From: Paraburkholderia sp.
Lineage (GTDB): Bacteria; Pseudomonadota; Gammaproteobacteria; Burkholderiales; Burkholderiaceae
Direction of reading: 5' to 3'
Assembly: GCF_026225065.1 (NCBI RefSeq)
Contig: NZ_JAMFSB010000175.1
Coordinates: 1-35,880, forward strand
Length of the DNA stretch: 35,880 nt
Shown: positions 22,531-30,757 of the stretch, in pieces
Numbering within the stretch: the first letter of the stretch is position 1
How the letters are laid out: the number at the start of each line of letters is the position of its first letter
Made by a program: the position numbers and the translations under genes
Notes under the pieces: generated by a model
The model's database searches: none
Seen by the model: only the letters and a program-made list of their open reading frames with translations
What the model was told of the DNA's origin: nothing

Positions 22531-24897
22531 GTGACCGTTCGCAATCTCGATGCGCTGTTTCGACCCAAATCCGTTGCCGTGATCGGTGCTTCTCGACGGC
22601 CGCGCAGCACGGGTGCGATGGTGTGGACGAGCCTGCTGGGCGGCGGCTTTGACGGCCCACTGTGGCCCGTGAATCCGAAATACGACGCACTCGACGGCCA
22701 CGCCGCCGTGGCGGATGCCGGCGACCTGCCGGAGGCCCCTACGGTGGCGCTGATCTGCACGCCACCGTCGACCTGGCCTGGCATCATCCACAAACTCGGC
22801 GGTCTGGGTACGCGCGCCGCGATCATCGTCGGCGAAGTCCACACGGATGAGGACCGCACCGCGCTCAGGCACGCGCTTTCGGCGGCGCGGCCGCACCTGC
22901 TGCGCATCGTCGGACCGGGCAGTCTCGGAGTGATTTCGCCGGCACTGCGGGCGCATCTGGGCGCGCCGTCGCGTCTCGTGAAGGCGGGTGGGGTAGCGTG
23001 GGTCTCGCAGTCCAATGCGCTGACCAATGCGGTGCTGGGTTGGGCGTATGCGCGTGGGCTGGGCTTTTCGCACGCGGTGGCGCTCGGCGGCGAGGCGGAC
23101 GTGGACGCTGGCGACGTGCTCGATTACCTGGCGAGCGATCCGGGCACCCGCGCGATCCTGCTCGAACTCGATACGGTCCGCGCGGCCCGCAAGTTCATGT
23201 CGGCGGCGCGGGCGGCGGCTCGCAACAAGCCAGTCCTGGCGCTGCGCTCCGGACGCGCCGATCCCGCCGATGGTTTGTACACGGCAGCGTTCCGCCGCGC
23301 GGGGATGGTGCGCGTCGACTCGCTCGACGACCTGCTCGACGAAATCGAAACACTCGGTGTGGGCCGCGTGGCGGCCGGAGCAACGGCGACGCTGATCACC
23401 AGCGATCGCGGTGTTGCGACGCTCGCCTGCGACGCATTCGCTGCGGCGGGCGACACGCTCGCGCAGTGGCCCGCAGAAACCGTACAAGCGGTCACCGAGG
23501 CGTTGCCGCGCGCGGTCGCAGGCAACCCACTGCTACTCGGCGACGATGCTCGTGCCGAGCATTTCGGCACGGCGTTGCAGGTTCTCGCGCAGCATCGGGC
23601 AACCGGGACGGCGTTCGTGGTTCACGCGTCGACGCATAACGCGCCGGTCGGCGAGGTCGCGCAGGCGCTGATCGCGAATCAACGGTTCGCGTATCGCGGC
23701 TTGCTGGCGTGCTTCTTCGGCGGGGTGGACGCGGCGACGCGCGATGCTTTGCATGCGCAGGGCATTCCGGTGCATACGACGCCGCAGCGCCTCGCTCGAG
23801 CGTTCGCTCGTCTGGTCGATTACCGGCTTGGGCGCGAGTTGTTGATGCAAACACCGGAAGGGCTGCCGGCGCAGATTCCCGCCGAGATCGACGCCGCTCA
23901 GGCGCAGGCGCGCGCGGCACTGGCTGCAGGCGAGGACACACTTACGGAGAAACCCGCGGCCTGCCTGCTCGCGCACTTCGGACTGCATGTCGAGCCGCTC
24001 GAGGCGACGCTGGACAAGATTGTCGACATCGACGTCGAATTGCATGACGACGACAACTTTGGCCCGGTGTTTCGCTTCACCACGCCATCGACGGATGGCG
24101 TGTCGGCACCGCTGCAGGTCTTCGGCTTGCCGCCGCTCAATCCCATACTGGCGCGCGATATGGTGACCCGCTCTCCGTACGCGCGGGTCGCCGCGCCCGA
24201 GCCAGTGCTGGCGGCTTTTACGGCACTCTCGCAAGCGGTGTGCGATGTGCGCGAGATCGTCGGGTTAAAGCTCGCGCTGCGGGTATTCCGCGAGCACGTC
24301 ACTGTCGTTGCGCCGTCTATCCGGCTCGGCGCCAAGCGCAGCCGGCTTGCGATCATGCCGTATCCGCGCCGCTACGAGGAGACGCTCGACTGGCATGGTC
24401 TGCGGATCACGGTACGGCCCATTCGTCCTGAAGACGAGGCCGCGCATCATGACTTCGTCGAAGCGATGACGCCCGACGATCTGCGTCTGCGCTTTTTTGG
24501 CGCGGTGGGCAGCTTCGATCACTCGCAGCTCGCGCGCATGACGCAGATCGATTACGACCGCGAAATGGCGTTGATCGCGACGGTCCCGTGCGAGGAAGGT
24601 TTCACTCGGACGTTAGGGGTGGTGCGTGCGGTGGCGGATCCCGATAACGAAACCGCTGAATTCGCGGTGGCAATACGCTCCGATCAGAAGGGCCGGCACC
24701 TTGGCACGCTGCTAATGGAGAGGATCATCGCGTATGCGCGCTCGCGCGGCACGCATTGGCTGGTCGGCGAAGCGCTGCGCGAGAACGGGCCGATGATCGC
24801 GTTGGCCAAAGCCTGTGGTTTTACGGTGACGCACACCGAGGATCCGGGCGTGGTGGGGTTCAGGATGGCGCTGGATGAGGCGGAAGCGGCGGCGTAG
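22531..24897 (+). CDS. Pat-like protein: CoA-binding/ligase-type domains fused to GNAT acetyltransferase
   Basis: 788 aa from GTG 22531, with GGAG 6 nt upstream; an in-frame ATG at 22483 would add 16 residues. The order is a CoA-binding Rossmann domain (LFRPKSVAVIGASRRPRSTG, residues 5-125), a succinyl-CoA-ligase-like domain (about 130-430), an ATP-grasp remnant (about 450-610) and a GNAT domain (RPIRPEDEAAHHDFVEAM; AIRSDQKGRHLGTLLME; about 625-780). This is the layout of Pat/PatZ lysine acetyltransferases, which inactivate acyl-CoA synthetases. Ligase functions are eroded. The segment that should carry the SHTGA histidine is missing (LRSGRADPADGLYTAAFRRAG). About 80 residues of ATP-grasp, including the lysine-bearing VxLK and HKS region, are absent between HFGLHVEPLEA and DDDNFGPVF. 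Confidence 0.88.
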   Translation: MTVRNLDALFRPKSVAVIGASRRPRSTGAMVWTSLLGGGFDGPLWPVNPKYDALDGHAAVADAGDLPEAPTVALICTPPSTWPGIIHKLGGLGTRAAIIVGEVHTDEDRTALRHALSAARPHLLRIVGPGSLGVISPALRAHLGAPSRLVKAGGVAWVSQSNALTNAVLGWAYARGLGFSHAVALGGEADVDAGDVLDYLASDPGTRAILLELDTVRAARKFMSAARAAARNKPVLALRSGRADPADGLYTAAFRRAGMVRVDSLDDLLDEIETLGVGRVAAGATATLITSDRGVATLACDAFAAAGDTLAQWPAETVQAVTEALPRAVAGNPLLLGDDARAEHFGTALQVLAQHRATGTAFVVHASTHNAPVGEVAQALIANQRFAYRGLLACFFGGVDAATRDALHAQGIPVHTTPQRLARAFARLVDYRLGRELLMQTPEGLPAQIPAEIDAAQAQARAALAAGEDTLTEKPAACLLAHFGLHVEPLEATLDKIVDIDVELHDDDNFGPVFRFTTPSTDGVSAPLQVFGLPPLNPILARDMVTRSPYARVAAPEPVLAAFTALSQAVCDVREIVGLKLALRVFREHVTVVAPSIRLGAKRSRLAIMPYPRRYEETLDWHGLRITVRPIRPEDEAAHHDFVEAMTPDDLRLRFFGAVGSFDHSQLARMTQIDYDREMALIATVPCEEGFTRTLGVVRAVADPDNETAEFAVAIRSDQKGRHLGTLLMERIIAYARSRGTHWLVGEALRENGPMIALAKACGFTVTHTEDPGVVGFRMALDEAEAAA

Positions 24898-24940
24898 CGG
24901 ATTCGCTGGAACGGGCGGCTTGCTCTGATGGGGGGCCGCT

Positions 24941-26500
24941 CTATGCTCCTCCGAACCGCTGCTGCAAAGCTGTGGCAACACGCGTCAGCACTTCGTCCCA
25001 GTTCCCCCGCTGCTGCTGGTTGAAAAGACGCACGGTGGGATACCAGGGGCTGTCGTCCCGGTCGTGCAGCCAGCGCCAGCAGCCGGCAAAGCGATTCAGC
25101 AGCCAGACCGGCTTGCCCATCGCTGCGGCCAGATGGGCCACAGACGTATCGACGGCGATCACCAGATCGAGGTTCTCAATCAGCGCAGCGGTATCTGCGA
25201 AATCGGTGACTTCGTCCATCCAGTCAATGAGCGTTCGCTGACCGAAGGCGTCAGCGCGCTTCTCGGGGTCATCCGTCTTTTGCAAACTGATCCAATGGAC
25301 TTCTGACAACGTAAGCAACGGCGCAATTTGCGCAGGCGTCAGGCTGCGCACTTTGTCTTCCATCAAGCCGGTGTGGCCGCCCGCCCAGACCACGCCGACT
25401 CGCGGCAGTGTGGGGTTAGCGAGCGCTGTGAGTTTGGCGCGCCACACGGCGGCGCGTTCGGCATCAGCATGGAGATAAGGTATGGCAGCGGGGATATTGT
25501 CGAGGCGGGTGCCGAATGCCATGGGTAGCGACATCATGGGACAGTACCAGTCCCATTCGTCGACGCTGGAGGCTCCGTCATCTAGCATGACGAGGCCGGG
25601 CCATCGCGAACAAAGCGACTCTTCGTAGAGGCGGCGCAAGGAGGGCGGGCATATGTAGCCTACTTGCGAAAAGCGCTCGAGCGCCAGTGGCAGATACCGC
25701 ACAAACTGCAGGCTGTCGCCATGACCTTGCTCAGGAATGACCAGCAGACGTGCCCCGCGTGCGCTGGCTTCATCCTCACGAATGGCGGATTCAGGACGCT
25801 CGCCTTTCCATTGCGGCAGCGGCAATCGCGGACGTGCTTCGGGAGAAGCGCGTCCATCGGCGCCTACGAAATTGGCCCAGCGGTCTTCATACCATGGCCA
25901 AGCTTCTTCATAACGTCCCATGGCCAGCAAGACCGGGCCCAGATGGGCGCGAGCGCTGAGAGAGTCTGGCACCAGCGCGATGGCATGCCGCAGATGTTGC
26001 TCGGCCTCGTCCAATCCACCCAGCCCCTTCGTGACCACCGCCAGATTGGTGCGCGCTTGCACGTTATCCGGATCGAGTTCGAGCAGATGGCGATAGCTGA
26101 TGGCTGCGTCGTCGAGCAACCCCTGTACAAACAATGTCCCTGCTTCGTAGTAGCGCAGCTTGATCGAGCTGGGCTCGAACACGAGGCCTTGCCGCGCCGT
26201 TCGCAGCGCACAGGCGTACGCGTTCAACTTGATTTGAATCACGCACAGCGTCGTATAGAAGTCCGGATGGGGATGTGCGTCAATCGCACGCTCGAGCCAG
26301 CTTTGCGCAGCTTCGAACTGGTTCGAGTCGAGCGCCAATAGTCCACACAAGTAAAGGGCACCGGGACGTCCCGGATCGTGCTCGAGGATTCGCTCGACGG
26401 CCGCTTGCGCCGTAGCGATATCACCAGCATTGCGTGCTTCTTGGGCCTCGCCATACCAGGTTGGAATGTGGTCAGACGGCGACTGGGAGAGGTTTGTCAT
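24941..26500 (-). CDS. TPR protein with C-terminal glycosyltransferase-like domain
   Basis: A 519-aa cytosolic protein. About residues 15-225 form tetratricopeptide repeats (NAGDIATAQAAVERILEHDP; NQFEAAQSWLERAIDAHP; GLLDDAAISYRHLLELDPDN; GGLDEAEQHLRHAIALVPDS; GRYEEAWPWYEDRW). The C-terminal half has LLVIPEQGHGDSLQFVRYLP, RVGVVWAGGHTG, SLTPAQIAPLL, and DLVIAVDTSVAHLAAAMGKP VWLL, the signature of GT9/heptosyltransferase-like and FlbA-type TPR glycosyltransferases. The likely role is protein or polysaccharide glycosylation. No flagellin, pilin or LPS gene is adjacent to identify the acceptor. It is a single gene. Confidence 0.85.
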   Translation of the reverse strand: MTNLSQSPSDHIPTWYGEAQEARNAGDIATAQAAVERILEHDPGRPGALYLCGLLALDSNQFEAAQSWLERAIDAHPHPDFYTTLCVIQIKLNAYACALRTARQGLVFEPSSIKLRYYEAGTLFVQGLLDDAAISYRHLLELDPDNVQARTNLAVVTKGLGGLDEAEQHLRHAIALVPDSLSARAHLGPVLLAMGRYEEAWPWYEDRWANFVGADGRASPEARPRLPLPQWKGERPESAIREDEASARGARLLVIPEQGHGDSLQFVRYLPLALERFSQVGYICPPSLRRLYEESLCSRWPGLVMLDDGASSVDEWDWYCPMMSLPMAFGTRLDNIPAAIPYLHADAERAAVWRAKLTALANPTLPRVGVVWAGGHTGLMEDKVRSLTPAQIAPLLTLSEVHWISLQKTDDPEKRADAFGQRTLIDWMDEVTDFADTAALIENLDLVIAVDTSVAHLAAAMGKPVWLLNRFAGCWRWLHDRDDSPWYPTVRLFNQQQRGNWDEVLTRVATALQQRFGGA

Positions 26501-26844
26501 GATGGCTGCGGCGACACACGCGAGGACGCGTGCGTTCTATCGAACGCAGAATTGTCCTCGCTGTGGGGCCGCGAATCTGTAGGACCGTTCCGAAACCTCT
26601 GATGCGAAACGACGGGAGGTTGATTCCGAAGTCATGGCGTTGCGCGTCGGTTTGTTATGTCGTCCCTTTGAGAATCCTCCGAGTGTTTGCGGCACTCACT
26701 TCCGATATATTTTTCTACTTCCTTCAGCGATGCAATCGCAGCTTCGTGTGGCCGGGTCACGGCGTGAATGCACACCTCGTTCGCTGCGCAACGGGCAAGT
26801 ACGAATCGCTGAGCACACCACGATATATTTGGACCGATACGCCA
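26501..26844. other. 344-nt intergenic region, AT-richer than surroundings
   Basis: It lies upstream of the minus-strand TPR gene and of the small membrane protein. No recognisable gene. The 10-mer CGATATATTT occurs twice (about 26702 and 26820), the second just before the membrane-protein start, which may reflect promoter or regulatory sites. Boundaries are not defined. Confidence 0.35.
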
Positions 26845-27159
26845 ATGGATAACTTCGCTGACTCCGATCAATTTATCAAATCACTGCTGTTCGCGTTTCT
26901 CTTCAGTGCCGTTTCGATCTTCGTGCTTCAACTAACCAATCTCATCGATCCAGATCATCTGTTGGGCCGCGAAGGAATTGCATGGTTTGTCGCGACCGTC
27001 GTTTGCACCGTCGAACCGCTTTTGCGCCACCAGGGCATCCTGAAGGGCGGCATCGAATGCCGGATTGGTGAATTCACCAAAGCGAGCGCGCTAGGACGTT
27101 TGATTGGCGCGCCAGCAGGTTGCGCGTTTGCATGGGCGATCACGATCATTGGGTCCTGA
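26845..27159 (+). CDS. Small inner-membrane protein of unknown function
   Basis: 104 aa from ATG 26845 (MDNFADSDQF). It has a hydrophobic span LLFAFLFSAVSIFVLQL (about 14-32), a second around WFVATVVCTVEPLL (about 47-62), and a third near the C-terminus (GCAFAWAITIIG). The loop after the second span is polar and contains CRIGEF. The upstream extension of the same frame lacks a ribosome binding site, and the context of this ATG is weak too, so the start is provisional. No family recognised. Confidence 0.5.
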   Translation: MDNFADSDQFIKSLLFAFLFSAVSIFVLQLTNLIDPDHLLGREGIAWFVATVVCTVEPLLRHQGILKGGIECRIGEFTKASALGRLIGAPAGCAFAWAITIIGS

Positions 27160-27223
27160 GTTGATCTTTCGTGCAAAGTTGCAAAGAATCGTCAAGGATT
27201 CCAAATTAAATCGCGAGTGAGTC

Positions 27224-27246
27224 AACGGCTTCCGCAGGGAGCCGTT
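27224..27246. repeat. Inverted repeat before the His-rich gene
   Basis: AACGGCT (27224-27230) and AGCCGTT (27240-27246) form a 7-bp stem with a 9-nt loop in the leader region of the gene at 27308. No T-run follows. It may be a leader hairpin or the end of the upstream transcript. Confidence 0.35.
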
Positions 27247-27307
27247 AAACACACGACCGTTACCAGGTCGCACACTCAACCGTGAATTTTTTCAGGAAGG
27301 ACTAACG

Positions 27308-27541
27308 ATGAACAAGCAGATTACTATCGCCGCTCTCGCTGGGTTGTTTTCGCTGGGCGCGTTCGCACAGGCATCCGCACCCGTCGCCGCGCCCGCACAG
27401 GAGCAGACCGCTGCGCCGGCTGAGGCAGCGTCCGCTGTGAAGCATCACCACAAGCATCACAAAAATCATAAGCACCACGCCTCGGAAGCGGCCGAGGCGT
27501 CCGCAGCGACGCCTGCTTCCGCTGCGGCCATGAAGCCGTAA
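27308..27541 (+). CDS. Histidine-rich exported small protein
   Basis: A 77-aa protein with a signal peptide (MNKQITIAALAGLFSLGAFA, cleavage probably after AQA or nearby). The mature ~55 residues are Ala/Pro-rich and contain a dense basic histidine block, KHHHKHHKNHKHH (8 His in 13 residues), followed by an Ala/Ser/Glu-rich tail. AGGA lies 12 nt upstream of the start. Such tracts bind Ni, Zn or Cu, so a periplasmic metal buffer is plausible. Low complexity also makes a purely structural role possible. The NlpD-like gene follows 46 nt downstream and may be cotranscribed. Confidence 0.7.
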   Translation: MNKQITIAALAGLFSLGAFAQASAPVAAPAQEQTAAPAEAASAVKHHHKHHKNHKHHASEAAEASAATPASAAAMKP

Positions 27542-27587
27542 GGCCAGGTTCGGTCCGCGTCCGCGCTTCGTCAATCAGGAAACACAA

Positions 27588-28340
27588 ATGTACTCGTGCG
27601 CTCAATCTCGCTGGCGCCTCTTGCTGCTCTGCGCCGCGCTGATCACGGTTACAGGTTGCGCAACCCGGCCTCGGCCGGTCTCGTCGCCTGATGCCGTTGA
27701 GACTGAGGCCCACGCGTCTTCGTCGACGGCGATAGATGCACTGTTGCCGGTCGAAGCGGGCTTTTACCGGGTCAATGCAGGCGATACATTGGTGAGTATT
27801 GCGAAGTCGTTCGGGCGCGATCTGGCATCGGTTGCGCTCTGGAACAACATGGCGGCGACCGATGCGGTTTCTGCTGGTCAGTTGCTGCGCGTAGCGCCAC
27901 CGCCAAGCGTCGGTTCTAAATCCGCGCCAGGCGCGAAACCCAACACCGCATCTGGATCACCCGCTGAGGTGGCCCGTTTCAAATGGCCGGTTTCCGGTCC
28001 TGTCAGCGCGAAATTCGTCGCTGACCGATCGAAGGGCGTCGACCTTGGTGGCCGAGTGGGCGATCCCGTCAGGGCTGCCGGAGATGGGCGCGTGGTGTAC
28101 GCGGGAGCGCGCATCAAGGCCTATGGCCGGTTGATCGTCATCAAGCACGACGGCCATTTCGTCACCGCGTACGGCAGTAACAGCAAGTTGCTGGTCGCGG
28201 AAGGCGCCGTCGTCAAGCAAGGGCAGACCATCGCCGAGATGGGAGCGGACGCGAACGGCAATGCGTCCCTCAAGTTCGAAGTCCGCAAAGACGGTAAGCC
28301 GGTCGATCCGCTCGCTTACCTGCCGAACAGCCCCGGTTAG
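27588..28340 (+). CDS. NlpD-like LysM/LytM (M23-type) lipoprotein, catalytically degenerate
   Basis: A 250-aa protein. The signal peptide ends in a lipobox (VTGCATRP). A LysM peptidoglycan-binding domain follows (FYRVNAGDTLVSIAKSFGRD, then VALWNNM and AGQLLRVAP; about 62-105), then a linker, then an M23/LytM domain (FKWPVSGPVSAKF, GDPVRAAGDGRVVYAGA, AYGRLIVIKHDGHFVTAYGS, LKFEVRKDGKPVDPLAYLP; about 130-245). Three of four zinc ligands are replaced: SKGVD instead of HxGxD (Asp kept), AYGSN instead of AYAHN, and LKFEVR instead of LHFEIR. Like E. coli NlpD, it is expected to activate a septal amidase rather than cut peptidoglycan. RlpA follows in the same direction. Confidence 0.88.
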   Translation: MYSCAQSRWRLLLLCAALITVTGCATRPRPVSSPDAVETEAHASSSTAIDALLPVEAGFYRVNAGDTLVSIAKSFGRDLASVALWNNMAATDAVSAGQLLRVAPPPSVGSKSAPGAKPNTASGSPAEVARFKWPVSGPVSAKFVADRSKGVDLGGRVGDPVRAAGDGRVVYAGARIKAYGRLIVIKHDGHFVTAYGSNSKLLVAEGAVVKQGQTIAEMGADANGNASLKFEVRKDGKPVDPLAYLPNSPG

Positions 28341-28431
28341 CGGGTTGGGTTCGGCGTCGGCAATAGCTGACCGCTTGCATTATCACTTGATCGTCTCGCG
28401 CTGAACCGGCGTTGTTGACGTCGTTCTCATC

Positions 28432-28998
28432 ATGCGCACCTTTTTGAAAACTCATTTATATCGAAAGCTTGGCGTTCTGTTGTCTTTGGCGTTAATGGCC
28501 GGTTGCGTACAGCAGCCTGTTGTAACTGGGGCAGCGAACCTTGAGACGGCACGCGAGGAAATACCCGGAACTGTAACGGCCACGACGTCGCTTGAGACGG
28601 GCGCGTCGCTCTTACCCACGCCGACGGAACAGGAGGGCGCGCAGGCCGAGACCTCGCCAGCTCAGGACGAGATCGGCGACGCGCCGTCGTTCCTTGAATC
28701 TGGCTTTGCGTCCTGGTACGCAAACAGGTTTCAGGGACGCCGTACGGCGAGCGGTGAGCACTACGACTTGCATGCATTGACGGCGGCACACAGGACGCTG
28801 CCGATGGGGTCCTATGTTCGCGTAACCGCCGTGAAGAGCGCGCGCTCGGTGATCGTGCGTATCAATGACCGTGGACCGTATGCGCGCGGCCGGGTAATCG
28901 ACCTGTCCTATGCCGCCGCGGCGGCTCTCGATCTGCCGCAGGCGGGCCTCCTGATCGTCAGAATCGAGCGCGTCGGAAGTCAGGAAGCCGGATCTTAA
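28432..28998 (+). CDS. rlpA: RlpA-family septal lytic transglycosylase lipoprotein (DPBB domain)
   Basis: A 188-aa protein with a signal peptide ending in a lipobox (LMAGCVQQP), a spacer of about 60 residues, and a double-psi beta-barrel domain: GFASWYANRFQGRRTASGE, LTAAHRTLPMGSYVRVT, SVIVRINDRGPYARGRVIDL. The family's conserved His (TAAH) and Asp (NDRGP) are present, so it should be active on peptidoglycan, typically on denuded septal glycan strands. It lacks the C-terminal SPOR domain of E. coli RlpA, as many short homologues do, so septal targeting may rely on another factor. It is adjacent to the NlpD-like gene. Confidence 0.88.
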   Translation: MRTFLKTHLYRKLGVLLSLALMAGCVQQPVVTGAANLETAREEIPGTVTATTSLETGASLLPTPTEQEGAQAETSPAQDEIGDAPSFLESGFASWYANRFQGRRTASGEHYDLHALTAAHRTLPMGSYVRVTAVKSARSVIVRINDRGPYARGRVIDLSYAAAAALDLPQAGLLIVRIERVGSQEAGS

Positions 28999-29044
28999 CG
29001 CCGGGTGGCGGCTACATCCGGCGGCGGCGTCAACGCAAGCCTGC

Positions 29045-29587
29045 TCAAGCCGGCAGTTTGCCTGCCGCCTCGTCCACCTGGACGCGTGACACTGACAACT
29101 CTTCGAGCCACGCCTGCGCATACACTGCGCCCGTCTCGCGTTCGAGGCGTGCAATCGTTGCCGCGCAGCGAGCGGCGTCCTTCGGCGTCGCGATGAAGTC
29201 CTTTACGGATTCACCCGCCTTGAACGCGTCGAACAGCGGCACGCGGATGTCGTCAGGCAGCGCGCGCGTCCACTGGTACGGCTTGCCGTTGTACGTGAAC
29301 GACGGCGGCAGCACGCGCTCCTTTTTCGCGGCCGGAATCAGGCCGTAGGTGCGTGCGGCTTCGCCGATCTGCTCCGGCGAAAACAGCTCGTCCGGGCTGA
29401 TGTCGAATTGCTGGATGTAGGCTTCCATCGCCTGCATGGCCGCTGCGCGGTCGTCGCGCTTTTGCTGCGCGCGGGCCACGATGTCGCGCAGTTCGTCGGC
29501 TTCTTCGCTGGTGATCGTGAAGCTCGCCTGCTTCTGCTGGAGTTCGGAAAAACGCTGGAATTCGGAATCGGTCAGAAGTTTCGCCAT
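29045..29587 (-). CDS. Hypothetical cytosolic protein (180 aa)
   Basis: It starts MAKLLTDSEFQRFSELQQ. The N-terminal half is helical and highly charged, coiled-coil-like (SEEADELRDIVARAQQKRDD). A middle segment (ISPDELFSPEQIGEAARTYG) follows, then a basic stretch (AAKKERVLPPSF) and a compact block TYNGKPYQWTRALPDDIRVP LFDAFKAG that looks like a small folded domain. It has no signal peptide. The coiled coil plus basic linker plus small C-terminal domain is loosely H-NS-like in layout, but the H-NS signature is absent. It is convergent with rlpA. Family not recognised. Confidence 0.65.
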   Translation of the reverse strand: MAKLLTDSEFQRFSELQQKQASFTITSEEADELRDIVARAQQKRDDRAAAMQAMEAYIQQFDISPDELFSPEQIGEAARTYGLIPAAKKERVLPPSFTYNGKPYQWTRALPDDIRVPLFDAFKAGESVKDFIATPKDAARCAATIARLERETGAVYAQAWLEELSVSRVQVDEAAGKLPA

Positions 29588-29684
29588 GAGGTATCGATAG
29601 CGCGCACGGACCGTTGCCCGCGCGGCGACATTTTTGAAAGGGTCGCCATTCTAAACCATGCGTGCCCAAATCATGTGGGCGTGG

Positions 29685-29714
29685 CGCAAGAGCGAGGCTC
29701 CACGCGCTCTTGCG
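29685..29714 (-). terminator. Hairpin downstream of the glycine-zipper gene
   Basis: CGCAAGAGCG (29685-29694) and CGCTCTTGCG (29705-29714) form a perfect 10-bp stem with a 10-nt loop, 20 nt past the stop of the minus-strand gene at 29735. A second smaller stem (GCCCA/TGGGC, 29664-29680) follows on the minus strand. There is no strong T-run. Confidence 0.55.
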
Positions 29715-29734
29715 TGTGTCTGAGCCGCGTCGCC

Positions 29735-29974
29735 TTATTGAATCGGGGTGCCCTGCGCTTGAGCGGCCGCTCGCTCTTCAGCTTGTTTTTTCTTCGCCAG
29801 ATGGTGCCCGACAATACATCCGCCAACCGCGCCGACCACCGCGTGATGGCCCGCATAATGACCCGCGACGCCGCCGACTACGGCGCCTTTCAGACAGCCC
29901 GCCGCGGAAGCCGAACCCGCGAAACCCGCCAGGGAGAGAGCCAGCAAAACGAGAGAGCAAAACGATTTCTTCAT
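29735..29974 (-). CDS. Small exported glycine-zipper protein
   Basis: 79 aa from ATG 29974 (MKKSFCSLVLLALSLAGFAG signal peptide). The mature part is a compact, nearly symmetrical glycine-zipper segment: CLKGAVVGGVAGHYAGHH followed by AVVGAVGGCIVGHHLAKKK. It has two cysteines, five histidines and many small residues at GxxxG spacing, then a basic/Glu-rich tail. Glycine-zipper segments insert into or associate with membranes, as in SlyB/OsmB-type proteins. The Cys/His content could also bind metal or haem. Function unknown. A longer upstream extension in frame is not supported. Confidence 0.7.
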   Translation of the reverse strand: MKKSFCSLVLLALSLAGFAGSASAAGCLKGAVVGGVAGHYAGHHAVVGAVGGCIVGHHLAKKKQAEERAAAQAQGTPIQ

Positions 29975-30076
29975 GATGAATGTATCGATGTGAAGCATGA
30001 AACGTGAGGGCGAAAGACACCCGATCCTGTGTCCGGCCCGTTGGGCGCGGACGCAGGATTGTACGACGGTCAATAT

Positions 30077-30550
30077 TTACTGGCAGGCCTTGCCGGCGTC
30101 AGCGCGGTAGCCCTTGGTCTTCGCGTCAGCTTCGCTCATGTACGAGCCGTGCTTGGTCTTGCCGTAGTACTTGTCACCCGGGCAGTGGTAGACCTTCGTG
30201 CTGGTGTTGACCCACACCTGGCCGGGACCGCCGCCAGGGGCTGCCTGGGCGGTGCTGGCCGCTGCGGGCGCCTTGGAGGGGGCCGCTTTGGCGCTGCTGG
30301 CTGCCGCCGGCGCCATGGCCGGTGCTGCTGCCGGAGCCGAAGCTGCGCCTGCGGTCGACGCTGCACCGTACCAGGTCTGCACGCCTTTATGACCCTTGCA
30401 TGCACCCTTCTTCGTCGCACCGGAATAGAACGAGCCGTCCTTGCAGAGGCCCGTCGTTCCGCTCGGCGCGCTCGCGGGAACCTGCGCATAGCTGGCGCTC
30501 GCTGCGAACAGGCTGGCCACGGCGGCCATGGAGAGAATGAGCTTTTTCAT
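30077..30550 (-). CDS. Secreted DUF3761-like protein with Cys/His C-terminal motif
   Basis: 157 aa from ATG 30550, with a signal peptide (MKKLILSMAAVASLFAASAS) ending near SYAQ. The first mature domain, GLCKDGSFYSGATKKGACKG followed by HKGVQTWYG, matches the DUF3761 pattern. A long Ala/Pro/Ser-rich linker follows. The C-terminal ~50 residues (VWVNTSTKVYHCPGDKYYGK; AKTKGYRADAGKAC) look like the small Ada-type 'VYHxPxCxxYxxxK...eAxxxGYRpC' fold, with one cysteine at each end. Two tiny domains on a flexible linker suggest a periplasmic or extracellular protein. An upstream in-frame ATG at 30592 lacks a signal-peptide start. Confidence 0.75.
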   Translation of the reverse strand: MKKLILSMAAVASLFAASASYAQVPASAPSGTTGLCKDGSFYSGATKKGACKGHKGVQTWYGAASTAGAASAPAAAPAMAPAAASSAKAAPSKAPAAASTAQAAPGGGPGQVWVNTSTKVYHCPGDKYYGKTKHGSYMSEADAKTKGYRADAGKACQ

Positions 30551-30757
30551 CGTTTTGATCCTGTTGACCTGCCGCGGCATCGCCGCGTTCATCGGGGAGG
30601 CGCAGACAATCCGGCCTGCTTAAGGGCCGTGCATGCTGCGATTTTTGTACGCGCATAAGCGCGACCCTGATAAAACGCGCCAGCCCCGTGTTCGGCTGAC
30701 GTGCCGCGTCCCGGAGATTGTCAAATATTGAAAGACCAGGCCGGCGGAGAGCGGCTG

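Noticed and set aside
22327..23487. 386-codon minus-strand frame over the start of the Pat-like gene
   Set aside because: Arg-rich low-information sequence with no domain. The plus strand carries a clear CoA-binding domain.
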